In this document: positions 45,327 through 54,804 of the stretch, in pieces
How the letters are laid out: every line of letters begins with the position of its first letter
Numbering within the stretch: the first letter of the stretch is position 1
Origin: AP-15 sp963799085
GTDB taxonomy: Bacteria; Pseudomonadota; Alphaproteobacteria; ATCC43930; CGMCC-115725
DNA: 64,000 nt
Direction: 5' to 3'
NCBI GenBank assembly: GCA_963799085.1
Contig: CAWCWA010000005.1
Coordinates: forward strand, 1 to 64,000
Made by a program: the position numbers and the translations under genes
Notes under the pieces: model-generated
Told to the model about the DNA's origin: nothing
Seen by the model: the letters and a program-made list of their open reading frames with translations, nothing else
The model's database searches: none

Positions 45327-45350
45327 AACGGCAACAAAACCATCATAAAA
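45318..45350 (+). promoter_or_regulatory. Pho box: three 11-bp direct repeats upstream of pstS
   Basis: TCGTCATAAAA, CGGCAACAAAA and CCATCATAAAA follow each other with an exact 11-bp period, the spacing that PhoB dimers need on one DNA face. The first repeat overlaps the phoR stop codon. It lies about 60-125 bp before the possible pstS starts, so PhoB should activate pstSCAB-phoU-phoB from here. Confidence 0.82.
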
Positions 45351-45443
45351 ACGTGTTCGGACGTCTTTAAGGAATATGTTGCCCGACCGGGCTCCCTCCT
45401 CCCTGCCGATGGAGCGACCCTTTGCATACTCTCCGTATACGCT

Positions 45444-46469
45444 TTGTTCGCGATCGCCGCGACGACGCTCGTTTGTCGCGCGCAGGCCGCGGAAATCTCC
45501 GGCGCCGGCGCCACCTTCCCTTATCCTATCTACGCCAAATGGGCCGAGGCCTACGCCGCCAAGACCGGCCTGAAGATGAATTATCAGTCGATCGGATCAG
45601 GCGGCGGCATCAAGCAGATCACCGCCAAGACCGTCGATTTTGGCGCCTCCGACATGCCGTTGAAGCCGGACGTCCTTGAAAAGGACGGTCTTACCCAATT
45701 CCCGATGGTCATGGGCGGTGTGGTTCCAGTCGTCAATCTGTCCGGAATTCAGCCAGGACAGCTCAAGCTCACCGGCAAAATCCTCGCCGATATCTATCTC
45801 GGCAAAATCACCAAATGGAACGACCCCGAGATCGCCAGCCTCAACCCGGGGCTGAAACTGCCCGACCAGGCGATAGCCCCGGTTTATCGGTCGGACGGCT
45901 CGGGCACCAACTTCATCTTCACCCATTACCTTTCGCAAGTAAGCCCGGAGTGGAAGGAAAAGATCGGCGAGAACACGTCGGTTCAATTCCCGTCGGGTAT
46001 CGGCGGCAAAGGCAATGAAGGCGTCTCGGCGATGGCGAGCCGCACCGCGGGCGCCATCGGCTATGTCGAATACGCCTATGCAAAACAAAACAAGCTGACC
46101 TACGCGCTGATGCAAAACAAGGATGGCCAGTTCGTCAGCCCCGACATCAAGGCCTTCCAGTCGGCCGCGGCCAACGCCGATTGGTCGAAGGTGCAGGACT
46201 TCTACCTGCTGCTGACCAATCAGCCCGGCAAGGAGAGCTGGCCGATAACCGGGGCGACGTTCATTCTGATGCACAAGCAGCAGACCAAGCCCGACATCGG
46301 TCGCGAAGTCCTCACCTTCTTCGATTGGGCCTATCACAACGGCGACCAGCTGGCCGAACAACTCGACTATGTGCCGATGCCGGATGCGGTCGTAAAACTG
46401 GTCGAGCAGAGCTGGCAGCAGATCAAGGGTCCCGACGGCAAGCCGGCGTGGACCGGCAAGTCGTCCTGA
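45444..46469 (+). CDS. pstS: phosphate ABC transporter substrate-binding protein PstS
   Basis: 341 residues in this frame. The mature part begins AAEISGAGATFPYPIYAKWAEAY and includes the phosphate loops GSGGGIKQITAKTVDFGASDMPL and YRSDGSGTNFIFTHYL, and SGIGGKGNEGVSAMAS. The frame begins with a TTG (FAIAATTLVCRAQAAE), giving a shortened signal peptide. An ATG at 45376 behind AAGGAAT and another at 45409 lie in a different frame, so a one-base error in the signal region near 45440 is likely, with the true start at 45376 or 45409. The protein binds phosphate in the periplasm for PstCAB. Confidence 0.92.
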   Translation: MFAIAATTLVCRAQAAEISGAGATFPYPIYAKWAEAYAAKTGLKMNYQSIGSGGGIKQITAKTVDFGASDMPLKPDVLEKDGLTQFPMVMGGVVPVVNLSGIQPGQLKLTGKILADIYLGKITKWNDPEIASLNPGLKLPDQAIAPVYRSDGSGTNFIFTHYLSQVSPEWKEKIGENTSVQFPSGIGGKGNEGVSAMASRTAGAIGYVEYAYAKQNKLTYALMQNKDGQFVSPDIKAFQSAAANADWSKVQDFYLLLTNQPGKESWPITGATFILMHKQQTKPDIGREVLTFFDWAYHNGDQLAEQLDYVPMPDAVVKLVEQSWQQIKGPDGKPAWTGKSS

Positions 46470-46527
46470 TGGTACCGAGGGGCCACCGGGATTGTCGCAC
46501 GAAGGACATTTAATATTGGCCGGAATT

Positions 46528-46554
46528 GTCCCCGAGGATTTGCGCCTCGGGGAC
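46528..46554 (+). promoter_or_regulatory. stem-loop between pstS and pstC
   Basis: GTCCCCGAGG and CCTCGGGGAC form a perfect 10-bp stem with a 7-nt loop. No T-run follows, so it is not an ordinary terminator. Such hairpins after pstS often stabilise the pstS part of the mRNA and lower expression of the permease genes. Confidence 0.6.
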
Positions 46555-46581
46555 GAGACGGTTGAAGCAGGGGGATGATTA

Positions 46582-47553
46582 TTGGCTGCTGACATGGCGC
46601 TCCCGCGTGTGGATGCGGCAAGATCCAGGCGCGGCGTAATCGGCGACTTCGCCTTTCGCCATCTGACCTTCTTCTTCGCGCTGCTCGTCCTGCTGATCCT
46701 CAGCGGCGTCATTGTCGCGCTGATCCAAGGCGCCTTGCCGGCCTTGCGGGCCTTCGGCATCGGCTTTCTCTTCACCGAGGTATGGAACCCGGTTACCCAG
46801 CAGTTCGGGGCGCTGGCGCCGATCTACGGGACCCTCGTCACCTCGGCGATCGCGATGGTGGTCGGCGTGCCGGTCGCCTTCGGCGTGGCGATGTTCATCA
46901 CCGAGATTTGCCCGCTCTGGCTCAAGCGGCCGTTGGCGACGATGATCGAGCTCTTGGCGGCGATTCCGAGCATCATTTACGGCATCTGGGGCCTTTTTGT
47001 ATTCGCCCCCTTCGTGCAGCAATATATCCAGCCGCCAATCATTGAATCGTTGGGCCGGATCCCGGGGATCGGCGCGTTGTTCGCCGGGCCGCCGCTCGGC
47101 ATCGGCATACTGACCGCCGGCTTCATTCTGGCGATCATGGTGCTGCCGTTCATTTCGTCGATCATGCGCGACGTGTTCGAAACCGTGCCGGCGATGCTCA
47201 AGGAGAGCGCCTACGGCCTCGGCGCGACAAAGTCCGAAGTCGTGTGGCGCATCGTGCTGCCCTATACCCGGATCGGCGTCGTCGGCGGCGTCATGCTGGG
47301 CCTCGGCCGCGCGCTTGGCGAGACGATGGCCGTCACCTTCGTCATCGGCAACGCCCACCGCATCAGCGCCTCGATCCTGCAGCCGGGCACGACGATCTCG
47401 GCCTCGCTGGCGAACGAATTTACCGAGGCAGTCGGCGATCTTTACCTGTCGTCCCTGGTGGCGCTCGGCCTGATCCTCTTCGTGATCACCTTCATCGTGC
47501 TGGCGATCGCCAAGGTCATGCTGCTCCGGCTGCAGCAGCGGGCCGGAGGCTGA
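46582..47553 (+). CDS. pstC: phosphate ABC transporter permease PstC
   Basis: 323 residues with six hydrophobic segments: LTFFFALLVLLILSGVIVAL, YGTLVTSAIAMVVGVPVAFG, AAIPSIIYGIWGLFVFAPF, LTAGFILAIMVLPFISS, and others. The EAA-type loop ESAYGLGATKSEVVWRIVLPYTRIGVVGG contacts PstB. LGRALGETMAVTFVIGNAH is conserved in PstC. It starts at TTG 46582 or ATG 46594; the TTG is better placed after AGCAGGGGG. Inner membrane, half of the phosphate channel. Confidence 0.95.
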   Translation: MAADMALPRVDAARSRRGVIGDFAFRHLTFFFALLVLLILSGVIVALIQGALPALRAFGIGFLFTEVWNPVTQQFGALAPIYGTLVTSAIAMVVGVPVAFGVAMFITEICPLWLKRPLATMIELLAAIPSIIYGIWGLFVFAPFVQQYIQPPIIESLGRIPGIGALFAGPPLGIGILTAGFILAIMVLPFISSIMRDVFETVPAMLKESAYGLGATKSEVVWRIVLPYTRIGVVGGVMLGLGRALGETMAVTFVIGNAHRISASILQPGTTISASLANEFTEAVGDLYLSSLVALGLILFVITFIVLAIAKVMLLRLQQRAGG

Positions 47554-47556
47554 GCG

Positions 47557-48399
47557 ATGGGCATCTACGCCAGACGGCGCGTCGTCAACGGGGTCGTTCT
47601 GGGCTTGGCGGTCGCGGCGACCGCCTTCGGCCTCTTATGGCTGGTGCTGGTGCTGTGGACCCTGCTCAGGGAGGGGATCAGCGCGCTCTTGACGCCGGCG
47701 TTGTTCACCCAGATGACGCCCCCGCCCGGCAGCGCCGGCGGGCTGTTGAACGCGATCTTCGGCAGCCTGGTGATGACGCTGATCGCGACTTTGATCGGGA
47801 CCCCGACCGGCATCCTCGCCGGCACCTTTCTCGCCGAGTACAGCCGCGGCGGCAAATTTGGCGAGGTCGTCCGCTTCATCAACGACATCCTCTTGAGCGC
47901 GCCATCGATCATCGTCGGGCTCTTCGTTTACGAGCTGATGGTCGTGCAGATGGGGCACTTCTCGGCCTGGGCCGGGTCGGTGGCGCTGGCGATCATCGTG
48001 ATCCCGGTCGTTGTCCGCACGACCGAGGACATGTTGACCCTGGTGCCCAATGCGTTGCGCGAGGCCGCCTCGGCGCTCGGCGCGCCGAAGTGGAAGGTGA
48101 TCGTGATGATCTCCTACCGCGCGGCGGTCCAGGGCATGGTGACTGGGGTAATGCTCGCCGTCGCGCGGATTGCCGGCGAGACGGCACCCTTGCTGTTCAC
48201 CGCGCTCAACAATCAGTTCTGGAGCACCAACCTCAACGCGCCGATGGCCAATCTGCCGGTCGTCATCTTTCAGTTCGCGATGAGCCCCTATGCCGACTGG
48301 CAGGTGCTCGCCTGGGGGGGAGCGCTGCTGATCACGATCACGGTCTTATGCCTCAACATCGGCGCGCGCATGCTCGCCTCATGGAGCACTCTGAGATAA
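47557..48399 (+). CDS. pstA: phosphate ABC transporter permease PstA
   Basis: 280 residues, six membrane segments, first NGVVLGLAVAATAFGLLWLVLVLW. MTPPPGSAGGLLNAIFGSL and LAEYSRGGKFGEVVRFINDILLSAPSIIVGLF are typical PstA blocks. EAASALGAPKWKVIVMISY is the EAA loop and ARIAGETAPLLFTA the conserved tail. It pairs with PstC. It starts 3 bp after pstC ends and overlaps the pstB start (TAATG). Confidence 0.95.
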   Translation: MGIYARRRVVNGVVLGLAVAATAFGLLWLVLVLWTLLREGISALLTPALFTQMTPPPGSAGGLLNAIFGSLVMTLIATLIGTPTGILAGTFLAEYSRGGKFGEVVRFINDILLSAPSIIVGLFVYELMVVQMGHFSAWAGSVALAIIVIPVVVRTTEDMLTLVPNALREAASALGAPKWKVIVMISYRAAVQGMVTGVMLAVARIAGETAPLLFTALNNQFWSTNLNAPMANLPVVIFQFAMSPYADWQVLAWGGALLITITVLCLNIGARMLASWSTLR

Positions 48400-49226
48400 T
48401 GAGCCCCGTTTCTATCAGTTCGGTGCAAACGGCCCCGGCCTCTGCGAACGGGCGTTCCATCGCCCCGGCCCCGCGCCAGAAAGTCCTGATCCGCAATGTC
48501 GAGTTCTTCTACGACGGCTACAAGGCGTTGAAGGACATCAATCTGCCGCTCCACGACAAACGCGTGACCGCGTTTATCGGTCCCTCCGGTTGCGGCAAGT
48601 CGACGCTCCTTCGGGTGTTGAACCGCATCTACGAGCTTTACCCCGGGCAGCGCGCGACCGGCGAGGTGCTGGTCGATGGCGAAAACATTCTCACCCCGGG
48701 CCGCGACCTCAATCTGCTGCGCGCCCGGATCGGCATGGTCTTTCAGAAGCCGACGCCGTTTCCGATGTCGATCTACGACAACATCGCCTTCGGCATCCGC
48801 CTTTACGAAAAGCTGCGGCAATCCGAACTCGCCGATCGCATCGAATCGGCGCTGCGGCGCGCCGCACTCTGGGACGAGGTCAAGGACAAGCTGAAACAGA
48901 GCGGGCTCGGGCTTTCGGGCGGCCAGCAGCAGCGGCTGTGCATCGCCCGCGCGATCGCCGTGCGGCCGGAAATTCTGCTGCTCGACGAGCCCGCCTCGGC
49001 GCTCGACCCGATCTCGACCCAGCGCATCGAGGAGCTGATCGCCGAACTGAAATCCGACTACTGCATCGCGATCGTCACTCACAACATGCAGCAGGCGGCG
49101 CGCAGCTCGGACTACACCGCCTTCATGTATCTGGGCGAACTGATCGAGTTCGACGAGACCGAGCGGATCTTTACCCATCCGCAACAGCGGCAAACCGAAG
49201 ATTACATCACCGGCCGATTTGGCTGA
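48399..49226 (+). CDS. pstB: phosphate ABC transporter ATP-binding protein PstB
   Basis: 275 residues. Walker A GPSGCGKST, Q-loop GMVFQKPTPFPMSIYDNIAFG, signature LGLSGGQQQRLCIARAI, Walker B ILLLDEPASALDPIS, and the switch His in IVTHNMQQA. The DRD/RDLNLLRARI and ELYPGQRATGEV segments are specific to PstB. An extra N-terminal stretch of about 25 residues (PAPRQK before the core) is slightly longer than in E. coli. The ATG at 48399 overlaps the pstA stop; one at 48381 is also in frame. Confidence 0.96.
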   Translation: MSPVSISSVQTAPASANGRSIAPAPRQKVLIRNVEFFYDGYKALKDINLPLHDKRVTAFIGPSGCGKSTLLRVLNRIYELYPGQRATGEVLVDGENILTPGRDLNLLRARIGMVFQKPTPFPMSIYDNIAFGIRLYEKLRQSELADRIESALRRAALWDEVKDKLKQSGLGLSGGQQQRLCIARAIAVRPEILLLDEPASALDPISTQRIEELIAELKSDYCIAIVTHNMQQAARSSDYTAFMYLGELIEFDETERIFTHPQQRQTEDYITGRFG

Positions 49227-49244
49227 GGTGGGGAGGAATTGGCG

Positions 49245-49961
49245 ATGGCGTCCGAGCATATCGTAAAGGGCTACGACGAGGAGCTGCGCAAGCTCAACAA
49301 CACGATCACCGAGATGGGCGGGCTCGCCGAAAGCCAGCTCACCGCCGCGATCGAGGCGGTCGTCGAGCGCGACAGCGAGCTTGCCGCCAGCGTGGTCCAG
49401 GAGGACGCCAAGGTCGACCAGCTGCAGCACGAAGTCGACAATCTGGCGTTGCGGCTTTTCGCCCTGCGTCAGCCGGTGGCGCGCGACCTCCGCGAGATCT
49501 TCGCTGCGATCAAGATCGCCAGCGATCTCGAACGCATCTGTGATTACGCCGCCAATGTCGCCAAGCGCTCGATCGCCCTCAACCAGGCCCCGCCGGTGCA
49601 GCCGATCCATGTGCTGCCGCGCATGGCTCGCCTGGCGCAGGTCATGGTCAAGGAGGTGATCGACGCCTACGTCGCCCGCGACGCCGACAAGGCCTATGCG
49701 GTCTGGATGCGCGACGAGGAGCTCGACGAGATGTATTCTAGCCTGTTCCGCGAACTGTTGACCTATATGATGGAAGACCCACGCAACATCGGCCCGTCGG
49801 CCCATCTTTTGTTCATGGCCAAGAACATCGAACGGATCGGCGACCACGCGACCAACATCGCCGAGGATCTGTACTATCTCGTCCACGGGACGCCACTGAC
49901 GCAGACCCGTCCCAAGGGCGACAGTTCGAACCTCGAAGTCTTCGCGCCACCGCGGCAGTGA
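49245..49961 (+). CDS. phoU: phosphate signalling complex protein PhoU
   Basis: 238 residues, two tandem three-helix bundles. The metal-binding motif repeats read KIASDLERICDYAANVAKRS and KNIERIGDHATNIAEDLYYLV, the hallmark E(D)xxxD pairs. It links PstB to PhoR and keeps the kinase off when phosphate is plentiful. GGGAGGA is 7 bp before the ATG at 49245. It follows pstB by 18 bp and is followed by phoB after 4 bp. Confidence 0.96.
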   Translation: MASEHIVKGYDEELRKLNNTITEMGGLAESQLTAAIEAVVERDSELAASVVQEDAKVDQLQHEVDNLALRLFALRQPVARDLREIFAAIKIASDLERICDYAANVAKRSIALNQAPPVQPIHVLPRMARLAQVMVKEVIDAYVARDADKAYAVWMRDEELDEMYSSLFRELLTYMMEDPRNIGPSAHLLFMAKNIERIGDHATNIAEDLYYLVHGTPLTQTRPKGDSSNLEVFAPPRQ

Positions 49962-49965
49962 AACC

Positions 49966-50656
49966 ATGAAGCCCGTCGTCCTGATCGTCGAGGACGAGAC
50001 CCCGCTCGTCACGCTCTTGCGCTACAACCTCGAAAAGGAAGGCTTCGAGGTGTGCGAGGCCGGCGATGGAGAAGAGGCGCTCGTTCGGATCGCCGAGCGC
50101 AAGCCCGACATCGTGCTGCTGGACTGGATGCTGCCGCTCGTCTCCGGCATCGAGGTCTGCCGCCAGATCCGTCGCTCGCCGCAGACCCGCGCCTTGCCGG
50201 TGGTCATGCTGACCGCGCGCGGCGAAGAGGGCGACCGGGTGCGCGGGCTCGACGCCGGCGCCGACGATTATGTCACCAAGCCCTTCAGCCTGCGCGAACT
50301 GGTCGCGCGGTATGCGGGCGGTGATTCGCCGCACCGCGCCGAGCGCCTCGGAAGAGGTGTTGAACTTCGGCGAAGTCTCGCTCGATGTCGCCGCGCACCG
50401 GGTGTCGCGGGCCGGCAAGCCGGTGCATCTCGGCCCGACCGAGTTTCGCCTGCTGCACTACCTGATGCGGCATCCCGGGCGGGTGTTCTCACGCGAGCAG
50501 CTGCTCGACGCGGTCTGGGGACACGATGTCTATGTCGAGGCGCGCACCGTCGATGTCCACATTCGCCGGCTGCGCAAGGCGCTCAACGCCGATGACCGCA
50601 GCGACATCGTCCGCACCGTGCGCTCCGCCGGCTACGCCCTCGATCAGACCGGATAG
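49966..50656 (+). CDS. phoB: phosphate regulon response regulator PhoB (one frameshift)
   Basis: About 229 residues. The receiver domain has the acidic pair E9-D10, the phosphorylated D53 in IVLLDWMLP, T/S in VVMLTARGEE and Lys in YVTKPFSLREL. The winged-helix domain is in the next frame: LNFGEVSLDVAAHRVSRAG, LGPTEFRLLHYLMRHPGRVFSREQLLDAVWG and ARTVDVHIRRLRKAL. One extra base near 50308 (CGGTATGCGG, expected CGGATGCGG) joins the two. It binds the Pho box at 45318-45350. The window places it last in the pst operon, so it is autoregulated. Confidence 0.88.
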
Positions 50657-51003
50657 TCGTCCTCGCTGATCACTTGAATCAGCCGGTCGGTCGGCCGCCG
50701 CCGCGCGGTTTCGACTAGAGCGGCGCGCAGGACCGCCGCCGTCGCCGCATCGGCGACATTGACCCGGACCTCGACCCCGGAGGCACAGGCGCGCACCGCC
50801 GCCGGTCCGACCCGGTCGATCGCAAAGACCGCAACCGAAACGGGATCGAGCTCCACCCCTGGATCCACGCGCGCGATTCGCAGCAATGCCGAATGACCGA
50901 GCGCGCCGCGCCGGTCGCGCGCCTCGGTTCGCGTGCGAACGAACCGGGCGATCGCCGCCGCAAAGGCGTTCCATCGCGGCCGGACCTCATTCTGCGCAAT
51001 CAT
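50644..51003 (-). CDS. uncharacterised protein, 119 residues
   Basis: I do not recognise the family. The N-terminal 40 residues are basic and helical (WNAFAAAIARFVRTRTEARDRRG), and the rest alternates strands and helices (VSVAVFAIDRVGPAAVRA, VEVRVNVADAATAAVLRAAL) and ends acidic (QVISEDDYPV). No membrane segment. GGGAGGGCGCG precedes the ATG and codon use is native, so it is probably real. Its 3' end overlaps phoB by 13 bp in the opposite direction. It lies next to the Pho cluster, but nothing ties it to phosphate. Confidence 0.65.
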   Translation of the reverse strand: MIAQNEVRPRWNAFAAAIARFVRTRTEARDRRGALGHSALLRIARVDPGVELDPVSVAVFAIDRVGPAAVRACASGVEVRVNVADAATAAVLRAALVETARRRPTDRLIQVISEDDYPV

Positions 51004-51204
51004 CGCGCCCTCCCGTCTGCTTTCCGAGACCCGAATAGCAGACGCGGATGACGGTTTTGCAATTCCTACATCTGGTTATCTGAAAATTGTCACATACCGT
51101 AAATAGAGTGCCGGCATCGGGCGCCTGCGGAGGGGGAGCGCCGCCGAGCGCATCATCGCCGTCGAGCGCGAAACCAGCCTCGCCGCCATTCTGCGCCGGA
51201 AGTT

Positions 51205-51669
51205 TCCGACAGTAATAGTGGTCGCTATCCCGCAATCTGCTTTGCCGGCTGCCGCGAAGGCGAGGAGTTGGTCAGCTACTACGCGGCGGCCGATGTCTTC
51301 GTCTTGCCGAGCCGGACCGAAACCTTCGGCCTCGTCCTCCTCGAAGCGGCGGCGTGCGGGCTGCCGGTGGCCGCCTTCCCGGTGCCCGGTCCGATCGACG
51401 TGATCGGAAATAGCGGCGCCGGAGCGCTCGATTGGGAGCTGCGCAGGGCGGTCATCGCGGCGCTCTCGATCCCCCGTGAGCCCTGTCGCGCGCATGCCAT
51501 GCGGTTCAGCTGGAGAGCCGCGACCGATCAATTCCTGCGGCATCTGGTGCCGGCCGAGCCCGGTCCCGAAGCCGAGCCGGCGACTACGCCTGCATCCGTT
51601 GGCGGCGCAGCGCGCGCCCGGGGCGTTCGCCGCTGGGCTTCCCTTCGCTCCAGACCGGCCGGCCGTTGA
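51205..51669 (+). pseudogene. glycosyltransferase family 4 C-terminal fragment
   Basis: The frame reads RYPAICFAGCREGEELVSYYAAADVFVLPS, then TETFGLVLLEAAACGLPVAAFPVPGP. This is the donor-binding half of GT4 (MgtA/mannosyl-like) enzymes, with the EX7E pair in TETFGLVLLE. It continues AHAMRFSWRAATDQFLRHLVP, the usual ending. The N-terminal acceptor domain is absent; sequence before about 51205 shows no matching frame. The part beyond about 51570 overlaps the convergent D-aminoacylase tail and is likely read-through. A truncated remnant. Confidence 0.7.
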
Positions 51670-53029
51670 CAAAGACGTGCTCGATGCCGGCGCTGGGCGG
51701 TCGTCGGCGTCTCGAAGGTGGCGCGGTCGATCACCGTGTCCGGATCGAAGACGCGTGATGTCGGCATAGGCGCCTTCTGCAAGTCGGCCGCGGCCCGTAA
51801 GACCGAATCGATCGGCCGGCAGTCCGGTCATCCGCCGCACCGCCTCCTCGAGCGCGAAGAGCCCCAATTCGCGGCAGTAATGGCCGAGCACCCGCGGAAA
51901 CGTGCCCCACAGCCGCGGATGCGGATGGGTGTCGTGCGGCAGCCCGTCGGAACCGACCATCGTGTGCTCGAAGCGCAGCACGCGCCGCACGTCGGCCTCG
52001 TCCATCATCCAGTAGATGGCACCCGCCGGCTGCAGCCGCTCGACCGCCGTCTTCGCATCGACGCCCCAATCGGCGGCGATCGCGGCAAGCTCGCGGCCGG
52101 CCTCTTCGGGCGCACTCTTCGACCAGGTGACAAGCACTTTCGTCGCCCGCTCCGCCTGGGTAGCGCTGAGCACGGTCGAGGAAGCGATGTAGGGATAGGC
52201 GTCGAGCCCGACTTCCTGCCGCCCGATCGCCGCGGCGATGACCGGCAATGTCTCGGCCGTGCGGCCGAAATTGGCGCGGCCGATCGTCTTGTGATGCGAG
52301 ATCACGACCGGCACGCCCGCCGCCCGGCCGACCGCGAAGCTTTCGTCGAGGCTGTCGAGCACTTCGGCGCCCTCGTTGCGCATATGCGTCGTATAGATCG
52401 CGCCCGCCGGCCTTAATCGGCGCGCCAGTGCTTCGATTTCCGCGGCCGGCGCTGCGGCCGCCGGGGCATAGGCGAGCCCGCTCGACAGGCCAATCGCACC
52501 AGCGTCGAGCGCCTCCTGCAGCCGCTCGCCCATCGCCGCCAGCTCGGCCCGATCGGCCGGCCGGTCGAGGTCCCGCATCGCGCCGACGCGCAACGTCGAA
52601 TGGCCGACAAGGCAGGCGGCGTTGAGGGCGGCGGGTTCCGCGTCGAGGGCGGCGAGATAATCGGCGAACCGCTCGTAGCGGTAATCCTCGATGGCGCCGA
52701 TCAGGTCGAGCGGCGGCGGCGGCATGTCGCGCAAGGTCAGCGGCGCCAGGCTGATGCCGCAATTGCCGGTGATTACGGTGGTGACCCCCTGGCTCGCCTT
52801 CGCCGCCATCTCGGGTGTCGCGAAAAGCGCCCGATCGTCATGGGTATGCACGTCGATGAAGCCCGGGTGAGACGATCTTGCCCGACACGTCGATCTCGCG
52901 CGCGCCCGCTGCTTTGGCGACGGCGCCGATCGCGGCGATGCGGTCGCCCTCGATCGCCAGATCGGCCCGCCGGCGCTTGCCGCCGCTGCCGTCGATGATC
53001 TCGCCGCCGCGCAGAACGTAATCGGTCAT
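51584..53029 (-). CDS. N-acyl-D-amino-acid deacylase (D-aminoacylase) family amidohydrolase (frameshifted)
   Basis: About 481 residues. It starts MTDYVLRGGEIIDGSGGKRRRADLAIEGDRIAAIG and SGKIVSPG, then in the next frame HTHDDRALFATPEMAAKASQGVTTVITGNCGISL, with metal-binding HTHDD and the Cys ligand. ISHHKTIGRANFGR gives further His ligands, MVGSDGLPHDTHPHPRLWG the catalytic Asp, and LTGRGRLAEGAYADIT the end of the barrel. The tail FDPDTVIDRATFETPT and VFVNGRPVWSEGKPSGERPGR lies in two more frames. Breaks near 52867, 51745 and 51700 all fit one extra base. It hydrolyses N-acyl-D-amino acids or D-hydantoin-like amides. It is divergent from the amidase operon. Confidence 0.82.
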
Positions 53030-53165
53030 CGCCACCATCCTCCATCGCCGGGCGCCGCTCAGCATCGTTACCGAACCGCCCCTATCGGCGCAATTCGCTC
53101 TTCGCAGCGCTTGATGGCCGTGCCGCGACTCTCTCTAATGTTCCGCATCGGCGTGGGGGACGGGC

Positions 53166-53351
53166 ATGGACACGGAAGAATCGAGACGGCGGGCGGTCGA
53201 GATCGGGCTTGATTTGACCCAGGAGCAATTGGCGCAGTTCGAGCGCGCGACCGGGCTGGCGCGCCGGCTCGCCGATCTGGTGCCGCGCGATCTGCCGCCT
53301 TCGGAGGAGCCGGCCCTGACCTTGCGGCTGCGGCGGCGGGGGCGGGCATGA
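53166..53351 (+). CDS. AtzG/GatC-like small amidase partner protein
   Basis: 61 residues, helical: AVEIGLDLTQEQLAQFERATGLARRLADLV, then PPSEEPALTLRL. Size, two-helix layout and the (D/E)EPA turn fit the DUF4089/AtzG group, small GatC-like proteins that wrap around an amidase such as AtzE. Its TGA overlaps the amidase ATG (ATGA), so the two are made in equal amounts. GGGGGACGGG precedes the ATG. The family call is from pattern and context. Confidence 0.6.
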   Translation: MDTEESRRRAVEIGLDLTQEQLAQFERATGLARRLADLVPRDLPPSEEPALTLRLRRRGRA

Positions 53352-54804
53352 GCGGCCGCAACGAGGACCTCGCATATCTGACGCTCGCCGAGGCGGCCAA
53401 CCGCCTGCGCCGGCGCGAGCTCTCCCCGGTCGAACTGGCGCGCGCCGCGATCGACCGGATCGAGCGGCTCGACCCGCGCATCAACGCCTTTCTGCGCTTC
53501 ACCCCCGAGGCCGCGCTCGACGCCGCCAAGGCGGCCGAAGGCGAGATCGCCGCCGGCGATTATCGCGGGCCCGTTGCACGGTGTCCCCTATGCGCTCAAG
53601 GACATCATCGACTACGCCGGGCTGCCGACGACGGCGCATTCGAAGATCCTGGCCGACAACATCGCCGCCGAGGACGCCTTTGTCGCCCACCGGCTGCGGC
53701 GGGCGGGCGGCGTCCATCTGGGCAAACTCTCGACCCACGAATTCGCGATCGGCGGCCCCTCCTTCGACCTGCCCTGGCCGCCGGCGCGCAACCCGTGGAA
53801 CCGCGAGCATTTCCCCGGCGGCTCGTCGAGCGGGTCGGGTGCCGGGCTTGCCGCCGGGTTCTTTGCCGCGGCGCTCGGCACCGATACCGGCGGCTCGGTG
53901 CGCAACCCAGCCTCGATGTGCGGCATCGTCGGGCATGAAGGCGACCTACGGAAGGGTCAGCCGGCGCGGCGTCGTGCCGTTGGCGCAATCGCTCGACCAT
54001 ATCGGCCCGATGACCCGCACGGTGCGCGACAACGCGATGCTGCTGCAGGTGATCGCCGGCCACGATCCGGCCGATCCGGGGAGCGCCGACGAGCCGGTCG
54101 ACGATTATCTCGCGGAGATCGACGCCGGCGTGCGCGGCCTCAGGATCGGTGTCGTGCGGCATTTCCACACCGAGGATTGCCCGGCCCATCCCGAGCAGAT
54201 CGCCGCGATCGAGGACGCGCTCAAAGTATGGCGCGAGGCGGGTGCGGCGATCGAGGAAGTACGGCTGCCTCCTCTTAGCGTGTGGAACGCGCCAACCCGC
54301 GTCATCATCGCCGCCGAGGGCTTCGCGGTGCACGAGCATTGGCTGCGCGAGCGGCCAGGCGATTACGGCGATCGCGGGCGCGAAAGGCTGCTGCAGGGGG
54401 CATTGCTGCGCGCCGCCGACTATATCCAGGCGCAGCGCGAACGCAGCCGGCTCATCCGCGTGCTGGAGGAGGCGATGCGCGGGCTCGACGCGATCGTCAC
54501 GGTGTCGAGCTGCGACCCGGCCGCCCGCCTCGACGACGATGCCGAGCTTGCCCGCACCTACGAGCGCCAGGCGCGCATGCCGTTCAACCTGACGGGCTCG
54601 CCGGCATTGGTGATCCCGGCGGGCTTCACCAGCGAGGGACACCTGCCGCTGTCATTGCAGATCGTCGGGCACCCGTTCGAGGAGGCGATGGTTTACCGGA
54701 TCGCCCAGGCCTACGAAACCGCCACCGGCTGGGTCCGCCAACACCCGCCCCGCCCTGCTGCTCTGATTCCGACGGCGTCCGATGTCGCAACCCCGCGCAG
54801 CTGA
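53348..54804 (+). CDS. amidase signature family protein, AtzE/GatA-like (two frameshifts)
   Basis: About 485 residues. YLTLAEAANRLRRRELSPVELARAAIDRIERLDPRINAF opens the family. The catalytic Lys is in GVPYALKDIID, the cis-Ser and nucleophile are in GGSSSGSGAGLAAGFFAAALGTDTGGSVRNPASMCGIVG. Substrate residues and tail follow (TGSPALVIPAGFTSEGHLPLSLQIVGHPFEEAMVYRIAQAYE). Breaks near 53570 and 53935 each fit one added base. With the AtzG-like partner it likely cleaves a small amide, such as biuret, 1-carboxybiuret or an aryl amide. It lies divergent from the D-aminoacylase, forming an amide-use region. Confidence 0.85.
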
